64,000 bases of DNA from positions 1-64,000 of the forward strand of contig CAZFLD010000003.1 in the NCBI GenBank assembly GCA_964519835.1, in the 5' to 3' direction. The position numbers and the translations under genes were made by a program. A model generated the notes under the pieces. That model ran no database searches. It was given only the letters and a program-made list of their open reading frames with translations, and was not told the DNA's origin. The first letter of the stretch is position 1; the number at the start of each line of letters is the position of its first letter. Of this stretch, positions 52,337 through 61,893 are shown one piece after another. This stretch comes from CAZFLD01 sp964519835. Lineage in GTDB: Bacteria; Spirochaetota; Spirochaetia; DSM-27196; CAZFLD01.

Positions 52337-54356
52337 TACCGTCGGTGCTTCAGGCGCCGTAGCCGGGACAAAACGGCGGTTTGCCGTTAGGTCCGACTAC
52401 GAGCCGGCGGGTGATCAGATATCGGCGATCGAGCGACTGGTCCATGGTATTAGTACCCAGGACTACCGCCGTCAGACCCTGCAGGGTGTTACCGGCTCCG
52501 GCAAAACCTACACCATGGCCAAGGTCGTAGAGCAGGTCCAACTCCCGACTCTTGTTATCTCCCACAACAAAACGCTCGCCGCCCAGCTCTACCGGGAGTT
52601 CAAACAGTTCTTCCCGGAAAACGCGGTCGAGTATTTTGTATCCTACTACGACTATTACCAGCCTGAGGCGTACGTCCCGTCTAAAGACCTGTACATTGAG
52701 AAGGACGCGTCTATCAATGACGAGATCGATCGGTTACGGCTGTCGGCCACAACAAGCCTTCTCGAACGGCGGGACGTGATTGTCGTTGCTACCGTCAGTT
52801 GTATCTACGGCCTTGGAAGCCCTCGTCAGTACCGTGACATGAGGCTCCGAGTGGATCTCGGCGACGTACTCAACATCACTGCACTTCGCCGTTCTCTGAT
52901 ATCGTTGCAGTACGAGCGCAACGATGCGGTGCTAACGCGCGGAACGTTTCGAGTTAAGGGTGACGTTATAGAAATCTACCCGGCTTACGCCGAGGAGGCA
53001 TACCGCATCGAGCTCGATTTTGACGAGGTCGTGCGCCTGAGACGCATTGATCCTCTTACCGGCGTGACGGAGCAAGATCTCGAAGTGCTGCTTGTCTATC
53101 CTGCCAAGCACTTCGTGATGCCGGAGGACCAAATGCGGAGTGCCTTGGACAAGATTCGCGAAGAGCTTGTCATCCGTCACGATGAGCTTTTGTCGCAGAA
53201 CAAGCTCGTAGAGGCGCAACGCCTCAAAACACGGACCGAGTATGACATCGAGATGATAAACGAGATGGGTTACTGCTCCGGGATCGAAAACTACTCACGA
53301 CACCTTAGTGGACGCGAAGAGGGCGAGCGGCCCGCGGTTCTAATTGACTATTTTCCCGCACCGTTTTTGACTTTTATCGATGAGTCCCACGTTACGGTAC
53401 CCCAGGTTCGAGGAATGTATGCCGGCGATAGGTCGCGCAAGCTCTCGTTGGTGGACCACGGCTTTCGCCTGCCGTCAGCCTTGGACAATCGGCCGCTATT
53501 CTTTGCCGAGTTCGAAGAACTCCTCGACAAAACGATCTTTGTATCGGCAACGCCTAGCGACGAGGAACTGAACACATCCGGCCAGGTTGTCGAGCAGATT
53601 ATTCGACCCACGGGCCTTGTGGATCCCGTGGTCACGGTCCGACCGACCGAGGGGCAAATCGAGGATCTGTACAACGAGATTCGGCTTCGCAATGACGCCG
53701 GGGAGCGAACGCTTGTTACCACCCTCACGAAAAAGATGGCGGAGGACCTTACGGACTACTTTGCCGGCATGGGCCTGCGGGTCCGCTACCTTCACTCGGA
53801 GATCGAAACCTTCGAAAGGGCGGAGATTCTTACGGATCTGCGGTTGGGAACCTTCGACGTCCTTGTGGGCATCAACCTTTTGCGAGAGGGGCTCGATCTG
53901 CCGGAGGTGTCGCTTATTGCCATCTTGGATGCCGACAAGATCGGCTTTCTGCGCTCGGCAACCTCACTGATTCAGACCATCGGCCGAGCCGCACGAAACG
54001 TCAACGGCAAGGTGATTATGTATGCGGATCGAATGTCCGATGCTATGGAGGCGGCCATCTCTGAGACCGACCGGCGGCGCCAGATTCAGCTCACGTACAA
54101 CGAAGAGCACGGAATCACGCCCCAAACGATCAGAAAAGCGGTTCAGAGCATTCTTGTCAGGGAAAAGGACGAGAAACAGGAAAACGAGCGGCAAAGCGTC
54201 GAGGTCATCAAGGCCGGCTACAACGTGCTTGTTCCACGAGAGAAAAAGGCGCTGATCCGGCACCTGGAACAGGAGATGCTCGAGCATGCAAAGAACCTCG
54301 AGTTCGAAGAGGCGGCCGTGATCCGTGACGAAATCGAGAAGCTCAAAGAGCTATAG
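52323..54356 (+). CDS. uvrB: Excinuclease ABC subunit B
   Basis: The 677-residue UvrB verifies DNA lesions in nucleotide excision repair. Walker A GVTGSGKT, the beta-hairpin YYDYYQPEAYVPSKD, TFIDESH and ATSLIQTIGRAARN are all present. The C-terminal UVR domain binds UvrC (about residues 635-675). It overlaps the protease gene by 14 nt. The adjacent caspase-like gene converges with it. Confidence 0.98.
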   Translation: MPADNTVGASGAVAGTKRRFAVRSDYEPAGDQISAIERLVHGISTQDYRRQTLQGVTGSGKTYTMAKVVEQVQLPTLVISHNKTLAAQLYREFKQFFPENAVEYFVSYYDYYQPEAYVPSKDLYIEKDASINDEIDRLRLSATTSLLERRDVIVVATVSCIYGLGSPRQYRDMRLRVDLGDVLNITALRRSLISLQYERNDAVLTRGTFRVKGDVIEIYPAYAEEAYRIELDFDEVVRLRRIDPLTGVTEQDLEVLLVYPAKHFVMPEDQMRSALDKIREELVIRHDELLSQNKLVEAQRLKTRTEYDIEMINEMGYCSGIENYSRHLSGREEGERPAVLIDYFPAPFLTFIDESHVTVPQVRGMYAGDRSRKLSLVDHGFRLPSALDNRPLFFAEFEELLDKTIFVSATPSDEELNTSGQVVEQIIRPTGLVDPVVTVRPTEGQIEDLYNEIRLRNDAGERTLVTTLTKKMAEDLTDYFAGMGLRVRYLHSEIETFERAEILTDLRLGTFDVLVGINLLREGLDLPEVSLIAILDADKIGFLRSATSLIQTIGRAARNVNGKVIMYADRMSDAMEAAISETDRRRQIQLTYNEEHGITPQTIRKAVQSILVREKDEKQENERQSVEVIKAGYNVLVPREKKALIRHLEQEMLEHAKNLEFEEAAVIRDEIEKLKEL

Positions 54357-54380
54357 CCGGCCGAATGCAGCCACACGGGC

Positions 54381-55514
54381 CTAATCGGCCTCGAACAGTA
54401 CGACATCCACCGTTGAGCCCGACAGCCTCGGCAAAAATTGATCATTGGATTGACCGGTCACGGATACAACGATCTCGTTGAACTCCTCCTCGATTCGCCG
54501 GGCAGCCCACATGTACGCCTCCGAGAGCGTGACGTGGCCATCGTGATTGGCGTCGCCGTGGGAGGCGGCTTCCATAAAGTATTCGGTAAAGACCCCGTTT
54601 TCGAGCCCCGATGTTTCCCAGGAAAAGTCGCGCTCACCTGCGGCGGTGAGCGCAAAAAACTGCGACCCAGGCAAATCCGTGCCCACGCCGCCTGAAGGGG
54701 CGTCGGACCACAGCGGGCCGCGAAGTCCGAGTGTTATCGCCGCGCCGAGGTCCCCGAGCCCCACCCCGGCGGCGGTGCCTTGGTAGTCCTGGGGCACAGT
54801 GTCCTGGAAGGCTCCGGCGCCCACAAAACCGCCTGAATGACAGGCGTCCATAACGACGATCTTTTGCCGTGCCGGAATTGTTGTCAGAAGCGTACGTAGC
54901 TTGTCGTCGCTAATCCCTTCAGCAATCGAGTCGTCTCCACTCCACGGCATGGCACCGTAGAAAAAAAAGTATTCATCGGCGGAGAACTGGCCGTAGGGCT
55001 CCCCGGCGGAGTCGAGGTCCGCCAGATAGCCCGGAATCGAGGAGCCGATGTATTCCTCGGTTTGGCCGTTGCCCAGGCCATGACCGGAAAGATAGACAAA
55101 AAGACGGTCCGACGGCTGGAGCGTGGCCGCAAGCTCCGCCACGTCGGACTCAAATTGGTCAAGGGTTGCATCTGCATTTGTGCGGGTGAAGGTAACGTCG
55201 TAGCCTTTACGCCCCAAGAGCACCGCCATGTCTTCCGCGTCGTCGTCCGTGTACTCTAGATCCCCAATGCCGGTATCGGAGTACTCCGCTACTCCGTAGA
55301 TGAGCGCATAACGCCGAGGCAGATCTACGTTGAGCGTGCACGCGGCCAATAGAATGACCGCCAGGCACACAAACATGGCCGGCCGGCCGCAGCGAGCGAG
55401 CCGGGACGCTCCGGCCGGGCGGGCGGCTCCGGGGGCGCCGGTCTTCCCTGCGCAGCAGGAGGTACGGGCAGTGTGGCAGGCCGGAAAGACGCCCCGGCTT
55501 CGAGTGCTACTCAT
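54381..55514 (-). CDS. Caspase-like (C14) lipoprotein with EF-hand
   Basis: The 377-residue protein carries a caspase/metacaspase p20-like domain with catalytic His145 (YLSGHGLGNG) and Cys225 (VVMDACHSGGF). A canonical EF-hand calcium loop, DANHDGHVTLSE, lies at 321-332. A short hydrophobic segment before AACTLN (LLAAC, Cys59) looks like a lipoprotein signal, so an internal start near 55376 is possible. The ATG at 55514 overlaps the stop of the upstream beta-barrel-like gene by 8 nt and is preceded by GGAG. The much longer open frame upstream is a shadow of that gene. Substrate and biological role are unknown; calcium control is likely, as in metacaspases. Confidence 0.85.
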   Translation of the reverse strand: MSSTRSRGVFPACHTARTSCCAGKTGAPGAARPAGASRLARCGRPAMFVCLAVILLAACTLNVDLPRRYALIYGVAEYSDTGIGDLEYTDDDAEDMAVLLGRKGYDVTFTRTNADATLDQFESDVAELAATLQPSDRLFVYLSGHGLGNGQTEEYIGSSIPGYLADLDSAGEPYGQFSADEYFFFYGAMPWSGDDSIAEGISDDKLRTLLTTIPARQKIVVMDACHSGGFVGAGAFQDTVPQDYQGTAAGVGLGDLGAAITLGLRGPLWSDAPSGGVGTDLPGSQFFALTAAGERDFSWETSGLENGVFTEYFMEAASHGDANHDGHVTLSEAYMWAARRIEEEFNEIVVSVTGQSNDQFLPRLSGSTVDVVLFEAD

Positions 55515-56238
55515 GCGCGGCCGCGTCCGTACCTGGCTCCGGATCGACATGGGTGGCTGCCGGCGGTACGGATGGTGTAGCGGCCGCTCCGCCGGCGACT
55601 CGCACGCCGAGTCCGATCGACACCACGGGGCGAAGATCCCGTCGAAATGCGAGTGTGACTGGAAGGGACACCGTCCAGCGTAGCCCCGGTGCCGGCGAGT
55701 CGATAGATGTTTTGTAAGCAGGTGTTGCCAGAAGTGCAAGCCCCATGGAAGGATAGAAGGTAAGGAGCCGGGTCTGAAGCGGCGCAAGGAACGAGAATGC
55801 GCCTGATGCCTCGACGCCGAGGGCCATGTCTCCCAGACGGAGCAGATACGGTGCGCCGATAGACACTCCCAGGCCCAACCCGATGTGACCTCTATAGTAG
55901 TACCCGCCCGAGAAGTCCGATGCAAATGTGACATCCATGCCTAGGCGGGTGCCGATGCGGACGAGGCCGCCGAAATCGATCCCTATGCCGGCGGTCAACT
56001 CGGTTGCCATCTGGACCTTCGGCTCCTCAAAGCGCGGGTCCTGCACGAGCCTTGTGAAACCGGAGAGGCTTGTGGCAAAAGCCAGCGCAGGTCCAACAGG
56101 CTGTGCGTCCGGGACATCCGCGCCGTCGGATTGCTCCGTTGGACGAGGCGTCTCGCCGAGGCCGGGAAACTGCGGCACGCCCTGGACAGGGAGGGGAGAC
56201 AAAATGACAAATAAGGCCAGGGCGGCTATACTCTTCAC
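55507..56238 (-). CDS. Exported beta-barrel-like protein
   Basis: The 243-residue protein starts with GTG and has a signal peptide (about residues 1-20, cleavage near PVQG). Alternating Gly/aromatic strands follow (FGGLVRIGTRLGMDVTFAS, GYYYRGHIGLGLGVSIG), as in small outer-membrane barrels, and a Pro/Thr-rich tail ends the chain. No family name can be given. It is co-transcribed with the caspase-like gene (8-nt overlap), which suggests that the two act together in the envelope. Confidence 0.7.
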   Translation of the reverse strand: MKSIAALALFVILSPLPVQGVPQFPGLGETPRPTEQSDGADVPDAQPVGPALAFATSLSGFTRLVQDPRFEEPKVQMATELTAGIGIDFGGLVRIGTRLGMDVTFASDFSGGYYYRGHIGLGLGVSIGAPYLLRLGDMALGVEASGAFSFLAPLQTRLLTFYPSMGLALLATPAYKTSIDSPAPGLRWTVSLPVTLAFRRDLRPVVSIGLGVRVAGGAAATPSVPPAATHVDPEPGTDAAAHE

Positions 56239-56494
56239 GTGTCTGAAGATGCCTCATTTCCAGGCAGCTTTCAATGTTTTTCAACTGGTCCGAAGACTGT
56301 GGTTTTCCCGGCGAGAAGTCGTGGAGCCGCATGCTCTTAGGTGGCGAGGGCGCGACGTGTGGCGTCCGTCCAAACAAAACGTCATAACTTTTGGGAGCAA
56401 GACGAATTGCGGCACCGTCGGCCACAAGCTTCGGACCAGTTCGAATGCGTTGCATTCGAGCAAGCCTCTACGCCAATAGCGGGAAGACAAACAA

Positions 56495-56935
56495 ATGATA
56501 CATACCCCCTGGACCGGCCGACCGAGGGCGGTTCTGACCGGCATGTCGGCAGCGGTCGTTGTTTTGCTCGTGGTTTCCTGCGGCGGGCGCTCCGACCTCG
56601 CCGACGTTGAGCTTCCGCCCAGTCCGATCCTGTTGATCCGAGCCAACTGGGCGGTGGTGAGCTCGGCGTATGCGGCGCTCCGGGAGGAACCCCAGGCCGA
56701 TTCGGCCATCCGCGGCCACTTCCGTGGTGGTTCCGTGGTCGAAGTGCGAGAAAAATCGGGCTTCGTCGATGTACACAAATCGCGAACCGACTACTGGTAC
56801 CTGATTGGCGTGCAAAACAAGGTCGGCTGGGTGTTTGGCACCTACCTCGACCTCTACGATTCCCGGGAGCAAGCCGTAAACGCCTCCGTGGAGCTTGGCC
56901 GGCATGATGGAGCTTCGGAGCGCGCAGATGGATGA
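56495..56935 (+). CDS. SH3-like lipoprotein
   Basis: The 146-residue protein has a lipoprotein signal (hydrophobic stretch then VSCGG, Cys at residue 29). A bacterial SH3-like domain follows (about 50-125: ANWAVVSSAYAALREEP, GSVVEVREKSGFVDVH, GWVFGTYLDLY). Such domains bind peptidoglycan or proteins. GGGAAG precedes the ATG. The last bases overlap the next gene by 8 nt. Confidence 0.82.
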   Translation: MIHTPWTGRPRAVLTGMSAAVVVLLVVSCGGRSDLADVELPPSPILLIRANWAVVSSAYAALREEPQADSAIRGHFRGGSVVEVREKSGFVDVHKSRTDYWYLIGVQNKVGWVFGTYLDLYDSREQAVNASVELGRHDGASERADG

Positions 56936-58469
56936 CCTTATTCGTTTTGGCCTTCCTCCGGTCCTCGGGGCGCTTATCGGGTACATCACAAACGCTATCG
57001 CCATAAAGATGCTCTTTCGGCCCTTGCGCGAGTACCGGGTCTTTGGCATTCGTGTCCCGTTTACTCCCGGGGTCATCCCCCGGCGAAGAGCCGGATTGGC
57101 CGAGAGCATTGGTCGGATGGTGTCGGAAAAGCTGCTGACCCAAGACGCGGTCCTCTCAAAGGTCGAGAGCCCGGACTTCCAGGCGGGCCTTTACGGAAGC
57201 GTCTCCGGCTTCACCAAAGAGGTACTCGCCCGGCCGATCTCATCCACAGCCGGGGAGTTTGCCGGCGCAAGCCAGGGCATTTCCAAGGCGCTGACGGGAT
57301 TCTTGTCGAGCTTCCTCAGATCCAAGGCCGCCGGGGACGTTATCGGCACCATCGTTCGAGAGGCGGTACGGGGCGTGGCGGACCTCAGGTGGCGGGATAT
57401 ACTCAATGATCCGAGTCGCGCGCGCGAGATCATTGTTGATCTCGAAGTTTGGAAGACAGACCATCTGGAACGCACGGTAGCGGAGTTTCTTGAGCGTCAC
57501 GAAACGGCGGGGACGACCTTCGAAGGCGTCCTCACCGACAAAGCACTCGAGGGTGTGAAGGCACTCCTTATTCGATTGTACGATCCTACGCTCGAGCGTC
57601 TTATGCAGTGGCTGCGGAGCGAAGACATCCGGTCGGAGTTGATCATTCGTGGCCGCGTTGTTCTCGAGCGAATTCTCAGCCGTCTGAACGTATTTCAACG
57701 TTTTTTGGTAACGGCCGCACAGTACGAGCGATCCCTGCGAGACCGTATGCCGGAGATCATCGACGACCTTACCGACACGCTTGACCGCACGCTCAAAGAG
57801 CCGCGTAATCGTGATCGAATTGTGAATGCGCTGTTGGACTTGCTTCGCGACATTCGGACACGTCAAGTCGTAACGGTGTTGTTGCAACGGGACGAACGGA
57901 AGGACGAGGCGGCGACACGTATTTCCCGAAGCCTTTCCGAGGTCCTTGAGCGCTTTACCATCCCTCAGGAGCTTGGGGCGCTCGGTGAGCGATTTCTTCG
58001 TTCAAATGGGGAGAGTCGTCTGGAAGATGCTGCGCGGTCGCTTAGCGGCCTTGGTCCCGAGGCGATTGCGGAGCGGATTGTCACCTTGGTGTCCGAGTGG
58101 CTTGAGGTCTCAGGTGGGGCGGACGCCGTGGCCGGTAGGGTCGTAGAACTCGGCGTCGGCTTTTTTTCGCGGGGCGATAGGCCCCTGAGCGCGATTCTGC
58201 AGATAGATGTAGCTGCAAAGACAAAGCTCGATGAGTTTGTTACCCGGCGTCTCTCCGCCATACTCGTGCGAAAGACGCCGGAGCTCGTGGAGGCACTCGA
58301 CGTCAGAAGACTGGTGGAGGACAAGATTAACAGCCTCGACGTGGAGAGTGTCGAAAAGCTCTTGCTTATGGTTATTGCGAAGCACCTGAAGTGGATAAAT
58401 GTCTTTGGCGCGCTTGTTGGTGCTATGGTCGGCGGCATACAGGTGGTGATTGGGCTTGTAACAAGCTAG
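56928..58469 (+). CDS. DUF445-family membrane protein
   Basis: The 513-residue protein has an N-terminal membrane helix with GYITNAIAIKMLFRPLREY and FTPGVIPRRRAGLAESIG, the DUF445 signature. A long helical soluble part follows, then a C-terminal helix (VFGALVGAMVGGIQVVIGLV). The function is unknown; related proteins in other bacteria sit at the membrane. The ATG at 56928 follows CGGAG and overlaps the lipoprotein stop. An earlier ATG (56904) is possible. Confidence 0.9.
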   Translation: MDDLIRFGLPPVLGALIGYITNAIAIKMLFRPLREYRVFGIRVPFTPGVIPRRRAGLAESIGRMVSEKLLTQDAVLSKVESPDFQAGLYGSVSGFTKEVLARPISSTAGEFAGASQGISKALTGFLSSFLRSKAAGDVIGTIVREAVRGVADLRWRDILNDPSRAREIIVDLEVWKTDHLERTVAEFLERHETAGTTFEGVLTDKALEGVKALLIRLYDPTLERLMQWLRSEDIRSELIIRGRVVLERILSRLNVFQRFLVTAAQYERSLRDRMPEIIDDLTDTLDRTLKEPRNRDRIVNALLDLLRDIRTRQVVTVLLQRDERKDEAATRISRSLSEVLERFTIPQELGALGERFLRSNGESRLEDAARSLSGLGPEAIAERIVTLVSEWLEVSGGADAVAGRVVELGVGFFSRGDRPLSAILQIDVAAKTKLDEFVTRRLSAILVRKTPELVEALDVRRLVEDKINSLDVESVEKLLLMVIAKHLKWINVFGALVGAMVGGIQVVIGLVTS

Positions 58470-58520
58470 CCTGTGTCCCAAAGCGTTCACAAAAAAGCTC
58501 CGGATTAGGGTACTGTCACC

Positions 58521-58550
58521 AACCGTAAAGCTCACCCACAAACCGTAAAG
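58521..58550. repeat. Direct repeat AACCGTAAAG
   Basis: AACCGTAAAGCT is present at 58521-58532 and 58541-58552, 20 nt apart, between two convergent genes. No function is evident. Confidence 0.5.
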
Positions 58551-58631
58551 CTTGCCGCCGCCGCGACGCCTCGCACCGCGGCCGTGCCGACGTCACACCA
58601 ACGGCCGAGGCCTACGCTGCGGTTGCCTCGA

Positions 58632-60416
58632 TTATAGGCCCGCCGAGCCCAAGCCTGAGGGTGGTCGCTTTCCGGCGAGTTGGGTCTCGGTGAGGGTCGG
58701 AATCGTGATTGTGAAGGTGCTTCCTACTCCGGGCGTGCTATCCACCGAAACCTCGCCTTGATGCACCAAGGCGATGTGCTTAACTATTGCCAACCCGAGT
58801 CCCGTACCGCCCAGGCTCCGGCTTCTGCCGCGGTCGACTCGGTAGAATCGTTCAAAAATGCGAGGCAGGTACTGCTCGGGGATTCCCTGGCCCTCGTCCT
58901 GAACGACGATCTCGAGCTTTTCCCTGTCGCCGGTAGCCACGATCTTTACGTGACTGTTGGCGTCGCTGTACTTGATGGCGTTGTCTAGCAGATTGACGAT
59001 GGCTTGCTCGAAGAGGTTGCCGCTTACAACAGCGTATTGGTCTCCTCGTACCTCACTCGAGACATCTATCTCCTTAGCGTCGGCGGCCGCAGAGCAGTTT
59101 TCAACGGCGCGGCGAATTATCGCCCGCAAGTCGCATGCTTCAAAACGAACCTGTTCGTCGTCTTGCTCCAGCCGAGAAAGACTCAAAAGGTCTTCGATAA
59201 TCGATCCGAGCCTGTTTGTGTGGTGCAAGATGATTTCCATAAACCGATCGGCGCTTTCGCGGTCGTTGATGGCGCCGTCGATAAGGGTTTCTACAAATCC
59301 TTTTATCGAGGTGATCGGGGTCTTGAGCTCATGGCTTACGTTGGCCACAAAGTCCTTTCTTAGCTGTTCGAGGCGGCGAAGGCGGCTTACGTCGTTTAGG
59401 ACCAAGAGGGCCTCGCTGCTCTCATGGCCTTCGGGATGAACGACAATGGTTGCATGGACTTGAATATGGGTCGTGTCGCGGCCGTAGACGGTGATCGTAC
59501 GTTCGATGGTCTCCCGTTTTCCAAGCAGATCGTCGACAACTTCGCCCAGGTCGGCATTCCTAAAATACTCTATGACGGTCTTGCCGGGCGCGTCGCGAGA
59601 TTGTTTGTCGAACAACCTCGCCGCGGCGCTGTTCACGGACCGTATCCTCTCTCTATGGTCGAGAACAACAACCCCCTCGACCATGCTTGACAGCACGGCC
59701 TCGAGCTCGTTCTGGCGACTCTTGATATCGTCAATGTGCTCCTTTAGTCGAGAGGCCGCGATTCTAAGGTTTTCCCCGGCCGCAGTGAGCTCGCTCGGAC
59801 CGGTAAAAGGCACCTCAAACTCCAGCCTGCCGGAGGCCAGATCGGCTGTGGCACCTAAGAGCTTCCGGCCGGTCTCTTCGAGCTTGCGAATTGCGTGTAG
59901 TGTTGCCCAAAGGACAAGAGAGAGTCCGCCGGCAAAGACCGCCAAGATTAGTCCGCCTAAGCTCTGAGCCGAGAGTGTGGTGGGCGCGGAGGCTTCAAGA
60001 TAGAGGAACACTTGTGCATCGTTATTGAGTGGCAGGAGTACAGCTGCGGTTCCGTCGCTGCGCACTAATTCCCGAGGGAAGATGGTTTGATCATCGATAT
60101 CCGCGACAAGGGCTCCCACGGCGAACTGCGAGATACTCTGCGATCGCGCAACGGTCCGACCGTCGGCGTGGAAAAAAGCGGCGGCATATCCCGTGGCCCC
60201 GTGCACCAGCTCGACAAGCGCCTGCGGGTTGCGAAGGTGGTCGTGTCGCGCGGCATCGATGGATATAAGGTGGGCCGCCGCGACCAATCCATCAACGCGG
60301 GCGTCTGCCGCCGCACTTCCAACTCGAACCGATATGGTAAACCCGAGAATCGTGCATACAGCGGCCAGAACGCCTACGTAAACCGGCAAAACCCGGCGAA
60401 GAATAAGACGTCGCAT
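58632..60416 (-). CDS. phoR: Phosphate sensor histidine kinase PhoR
   Basis: The 594-residue kinase has two membrane helices (about residues 8-30 and 150-170), a HAMP region and a PAS domain (VLSSMVEGVVVLDHRERI). The phospho-acceptor His lies in VSHELKTP, and the N, G1 and G2 boxes follow (NLLDNAIKYS, DEGQGIPE, GTGLGLAI). The ATG at 60416 (MRRLILRR) lies 19 nt after phoB; a longer frame would overlap phoB. Position at the end of a pst-pho operon fits phosphate sensing. Confidence 0.9.
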   Translation of the reverse strand: MRRLILRRVLPVYVGVLAAVCTILGFTISVRVGSAAADARVDGLVAAAHLISIDAARHDHLRNPQALVELVHGATGYAAAFFHADGRTVARSQSISQFAVGALVADIDDQTIFPRELVRSDGTAAVLLPLNNDAQVFLYLEASAPTTLSAQSLGGLILAVFAGGLSLVLWATLHAIRKLEETGRKLLGATADLASGRLEFEVPFTGPSELTAAGENLRIAASRLKEHIDDIKSRQNELEAVLSSMVEGVVVLDHRERIRSVNSAAARLFDKQSRDAPGKTVIEYFRNADLGEVVDDLLGKRETIERTITVYGRDTTHIQVHATIVVHPEGHESSEALLVLNDVSRLRRLEQLRKDFVANVSHELKTPITSIKGFVETLIDGAINDRESADRFMEIILHHTNRLGSIIEDLLSLSRLEQDDEQVRFEACDLRAIIRRAVENCSAAADAKEIDVSSEVRGDQYAVVSGNLFEQAIVNLLDNAIKYSDANSHVKIVATGDREKLEIVVQDEGQGIPEQYLPRIFERFYRVDRGRSRSLGGTGLGLAIVKHIALVHQGEVSVDSTPGVGSTFTITIPTLTETQLAGKRPPSGLGSAGL

Positions 60417-60435
60417 TGCCGCACCCAGGCCTCTG

Positions 60436-61143
60436 CTACACTGTCCTAGCGTCGGTTGAGGCCTGCATGCGATACCCGACGCCACGAACGGTCTGGATCA
60501 AGCTGCCATGGTCACCGAGTTTCTTTCTCAAGCCGAGTATTTGAACGTCTACAGATCGTTCCGTAACGGGGTAGTCCTTGCCTTTGACTGCGTCGATGAT
60601 TTTGTTCCTCGAGAACACCCAGCCGGGATTCTGTGCCAGGAATTCCAAGATCGCAAATTCCGTGGCCGACAGGCCGATGGGCCTTCCGTGGATGGACACT
60701 TCATGGCGTGAGATATCGATTACGATGCCGTGAACACGAATCTGGGCGTCGTTGATTTCGGGGGGGGCTTTTCTACGACGCAAAACGGCACGGATACGGG
60801 CTACCAGGACTTTGGGTGAAAACGGCTTTGTTACGTAATCGTCGGCACCAAGCTCCAAGCCGGAAACAACGTCGGAATCCTCGGTTTTTGCGGTAAGCAT
60901 CACAACGGGAATATCCTTGGTCTTTTTGCCCGCCTTGAGGCGACGACAGGTTTCAAGCCCGTCCAGACCGGGTAGCATAAGGTCGAGCACTACAACATCC
61001 GGGAGGAGGGCTTCGGCCTTGGACAACGCTTCTTCGCCGGTTTGAGCCACATCCGTCTTATAGCCCTCCTTGGTCAGGTTATAACGGACCAACTCGAGAA
61101 TATCGCTCTCATCGTCAACGATCAGGACGGTTTCCTTTGCCAT
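60436..61143 (-). CDS. phoB: Phosphate response regulator PhoB
   Basis: The 235-residue OmpR-type regulator has a receiver domain with the phospho-acceptor Asp54 (VVLDLMLPG) and a C-terminal winged helix (FSRNKIIDAVKGKDYPVTERSV). The ATG at 61143 follows GGAAGG. An ATG at 61161, overlapping the phoU stop as ATGA, is also possible. It is probably phosphorylated by the downstream kinase. Confidence 0.93.
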   Translation of the reverse strand: MAKETVLIVDDESDILELVRYNLTKEGYKTDVAQTGEEALSKAEALLPDVVVLDLMLPGLDGLETCRRLKAGKKTKDIPVVMLTAKTEDSDVVSGLELGADDYVTKPFSPKVLVARIRAVLRRRKAPPEINDAQIRVHGIVIDISRHEVSIHGRPIGLSATEFAILEFLAQNPGWVFSRNKIIDAVKGKDYPVTERSVDVQILGLRKKLGDHGSLIQTVRGVGYRMQASTDARTV

Positions 61144-61157
61144 GGTGCCTTCCCGGC

Positions 61158-61829
61158 TCATCTATTGAGCTCTACGTGTGTCCCCTTGTTCGCGTAAACT
61201 ACCCATTCACATATGTTGGTAACGTGGTCTCCAAGACGTTCGAGGAACCGGTTCACAAATATTAGGTTTGTTCCGGACGCGATAAGATGAGGTTTTTCCT
61301 GCATCCTCGCAATGATCTCCTGATAGAGGGACCGGTGTAGCTCATCGATTTTCTCGTCCCGTTCGGCGACGGAAACCGCCGTGTCCGTGTCGTCATCCAC
61401 AAACGCGGTAAGGGCATCGTGTACCATGCCGATCCCCCTCTCGGCCATGTCCCTAATGCGGGGCAGCATTGCATCTAAAAGGCCTCGATCTACCGAATCG
61501 AGCGCGCGGGCGAGGTGGCGAGCATGGTCTCCAATGCGCTCCAAATCCGACGCGATCTTGATGGAGGTGATGATCTTTCGAAGCGCGCCCGCCACCGGGT
61601 TTTCCGTGGCTATGAGCACCGCGCACCGGTCTTCTATCTGCAACTGCAGCTCGTCGATTCTCGCATCTCCCTCGATGACTTCTTTGGCGAGCGCTTGGTC
61701 TCGGTTGGAAAGTGCCGATAGCGCCTTTCGCAGGGAGACTTCGACAATTGCGCCCATCTTCAAAATCTCGTTGTAGAGGTTCTTCTTGTCCTGCTCAAAG
61801 TGTCTTCGAGCTGTAGTACTGTATTCCAT
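61158..61829 (-). CDS. phoU: Phosphate transport regulator PhoU
   Basis: The 223-residue all-helical protein has two PhoU repeats with the metal-binding patterns ERIGDHARHLAR and ERLGDHVTNICEW. It links PstB to PhoR and represses the Pho response when phosphate is plentiful. It is 64 nt after pstB. AAGGA precedes the ATG. Confidence 0.96.
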   Translation of the reverse strand: MEYSTTARRHFEQDKKNLYNEILKMGAIVEVSLRKALSALSNRDQALAKEVIEGDARIDELQLQIEDRCAVLIATENPVAGALRKIITSIKIASDLERIGDHARHLARALDSVDRGLLDAMLPRIRDMAERGIGMVHDALTAFVDDDTDTAVSVAERDEKIDELHRSLYQEIIARMQEKPHLIASGTNLIFVNRFLERLGDHVTNICEWVVYANKGTHVELNR

Positions 61830-61844
61830 GACTCTTGTGTCCTT

Positions 61845-61873
61845 CTATACGATGCCGCCGGCTATACGATGCC
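61845..61873. repeat. 12-bp direct repeat between pstB and phoU
   Basis: CTATACGATGCC occurs at 61845-61856 and 61862-61873, a 17-nt period. It does not fit the 11-bp period of a Pho box. Confidence 0.7.
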
Positions 61874-61893
61874 TTTGGGCGAGGTGTATTTTC

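Noticed and set aside
55515..55934. A 517-residue form of the caspase-like protein
   Set aside because: The extra N-terminus is a shadow of the exported beta-barrel-like gene in another frame and has no signal or domain.
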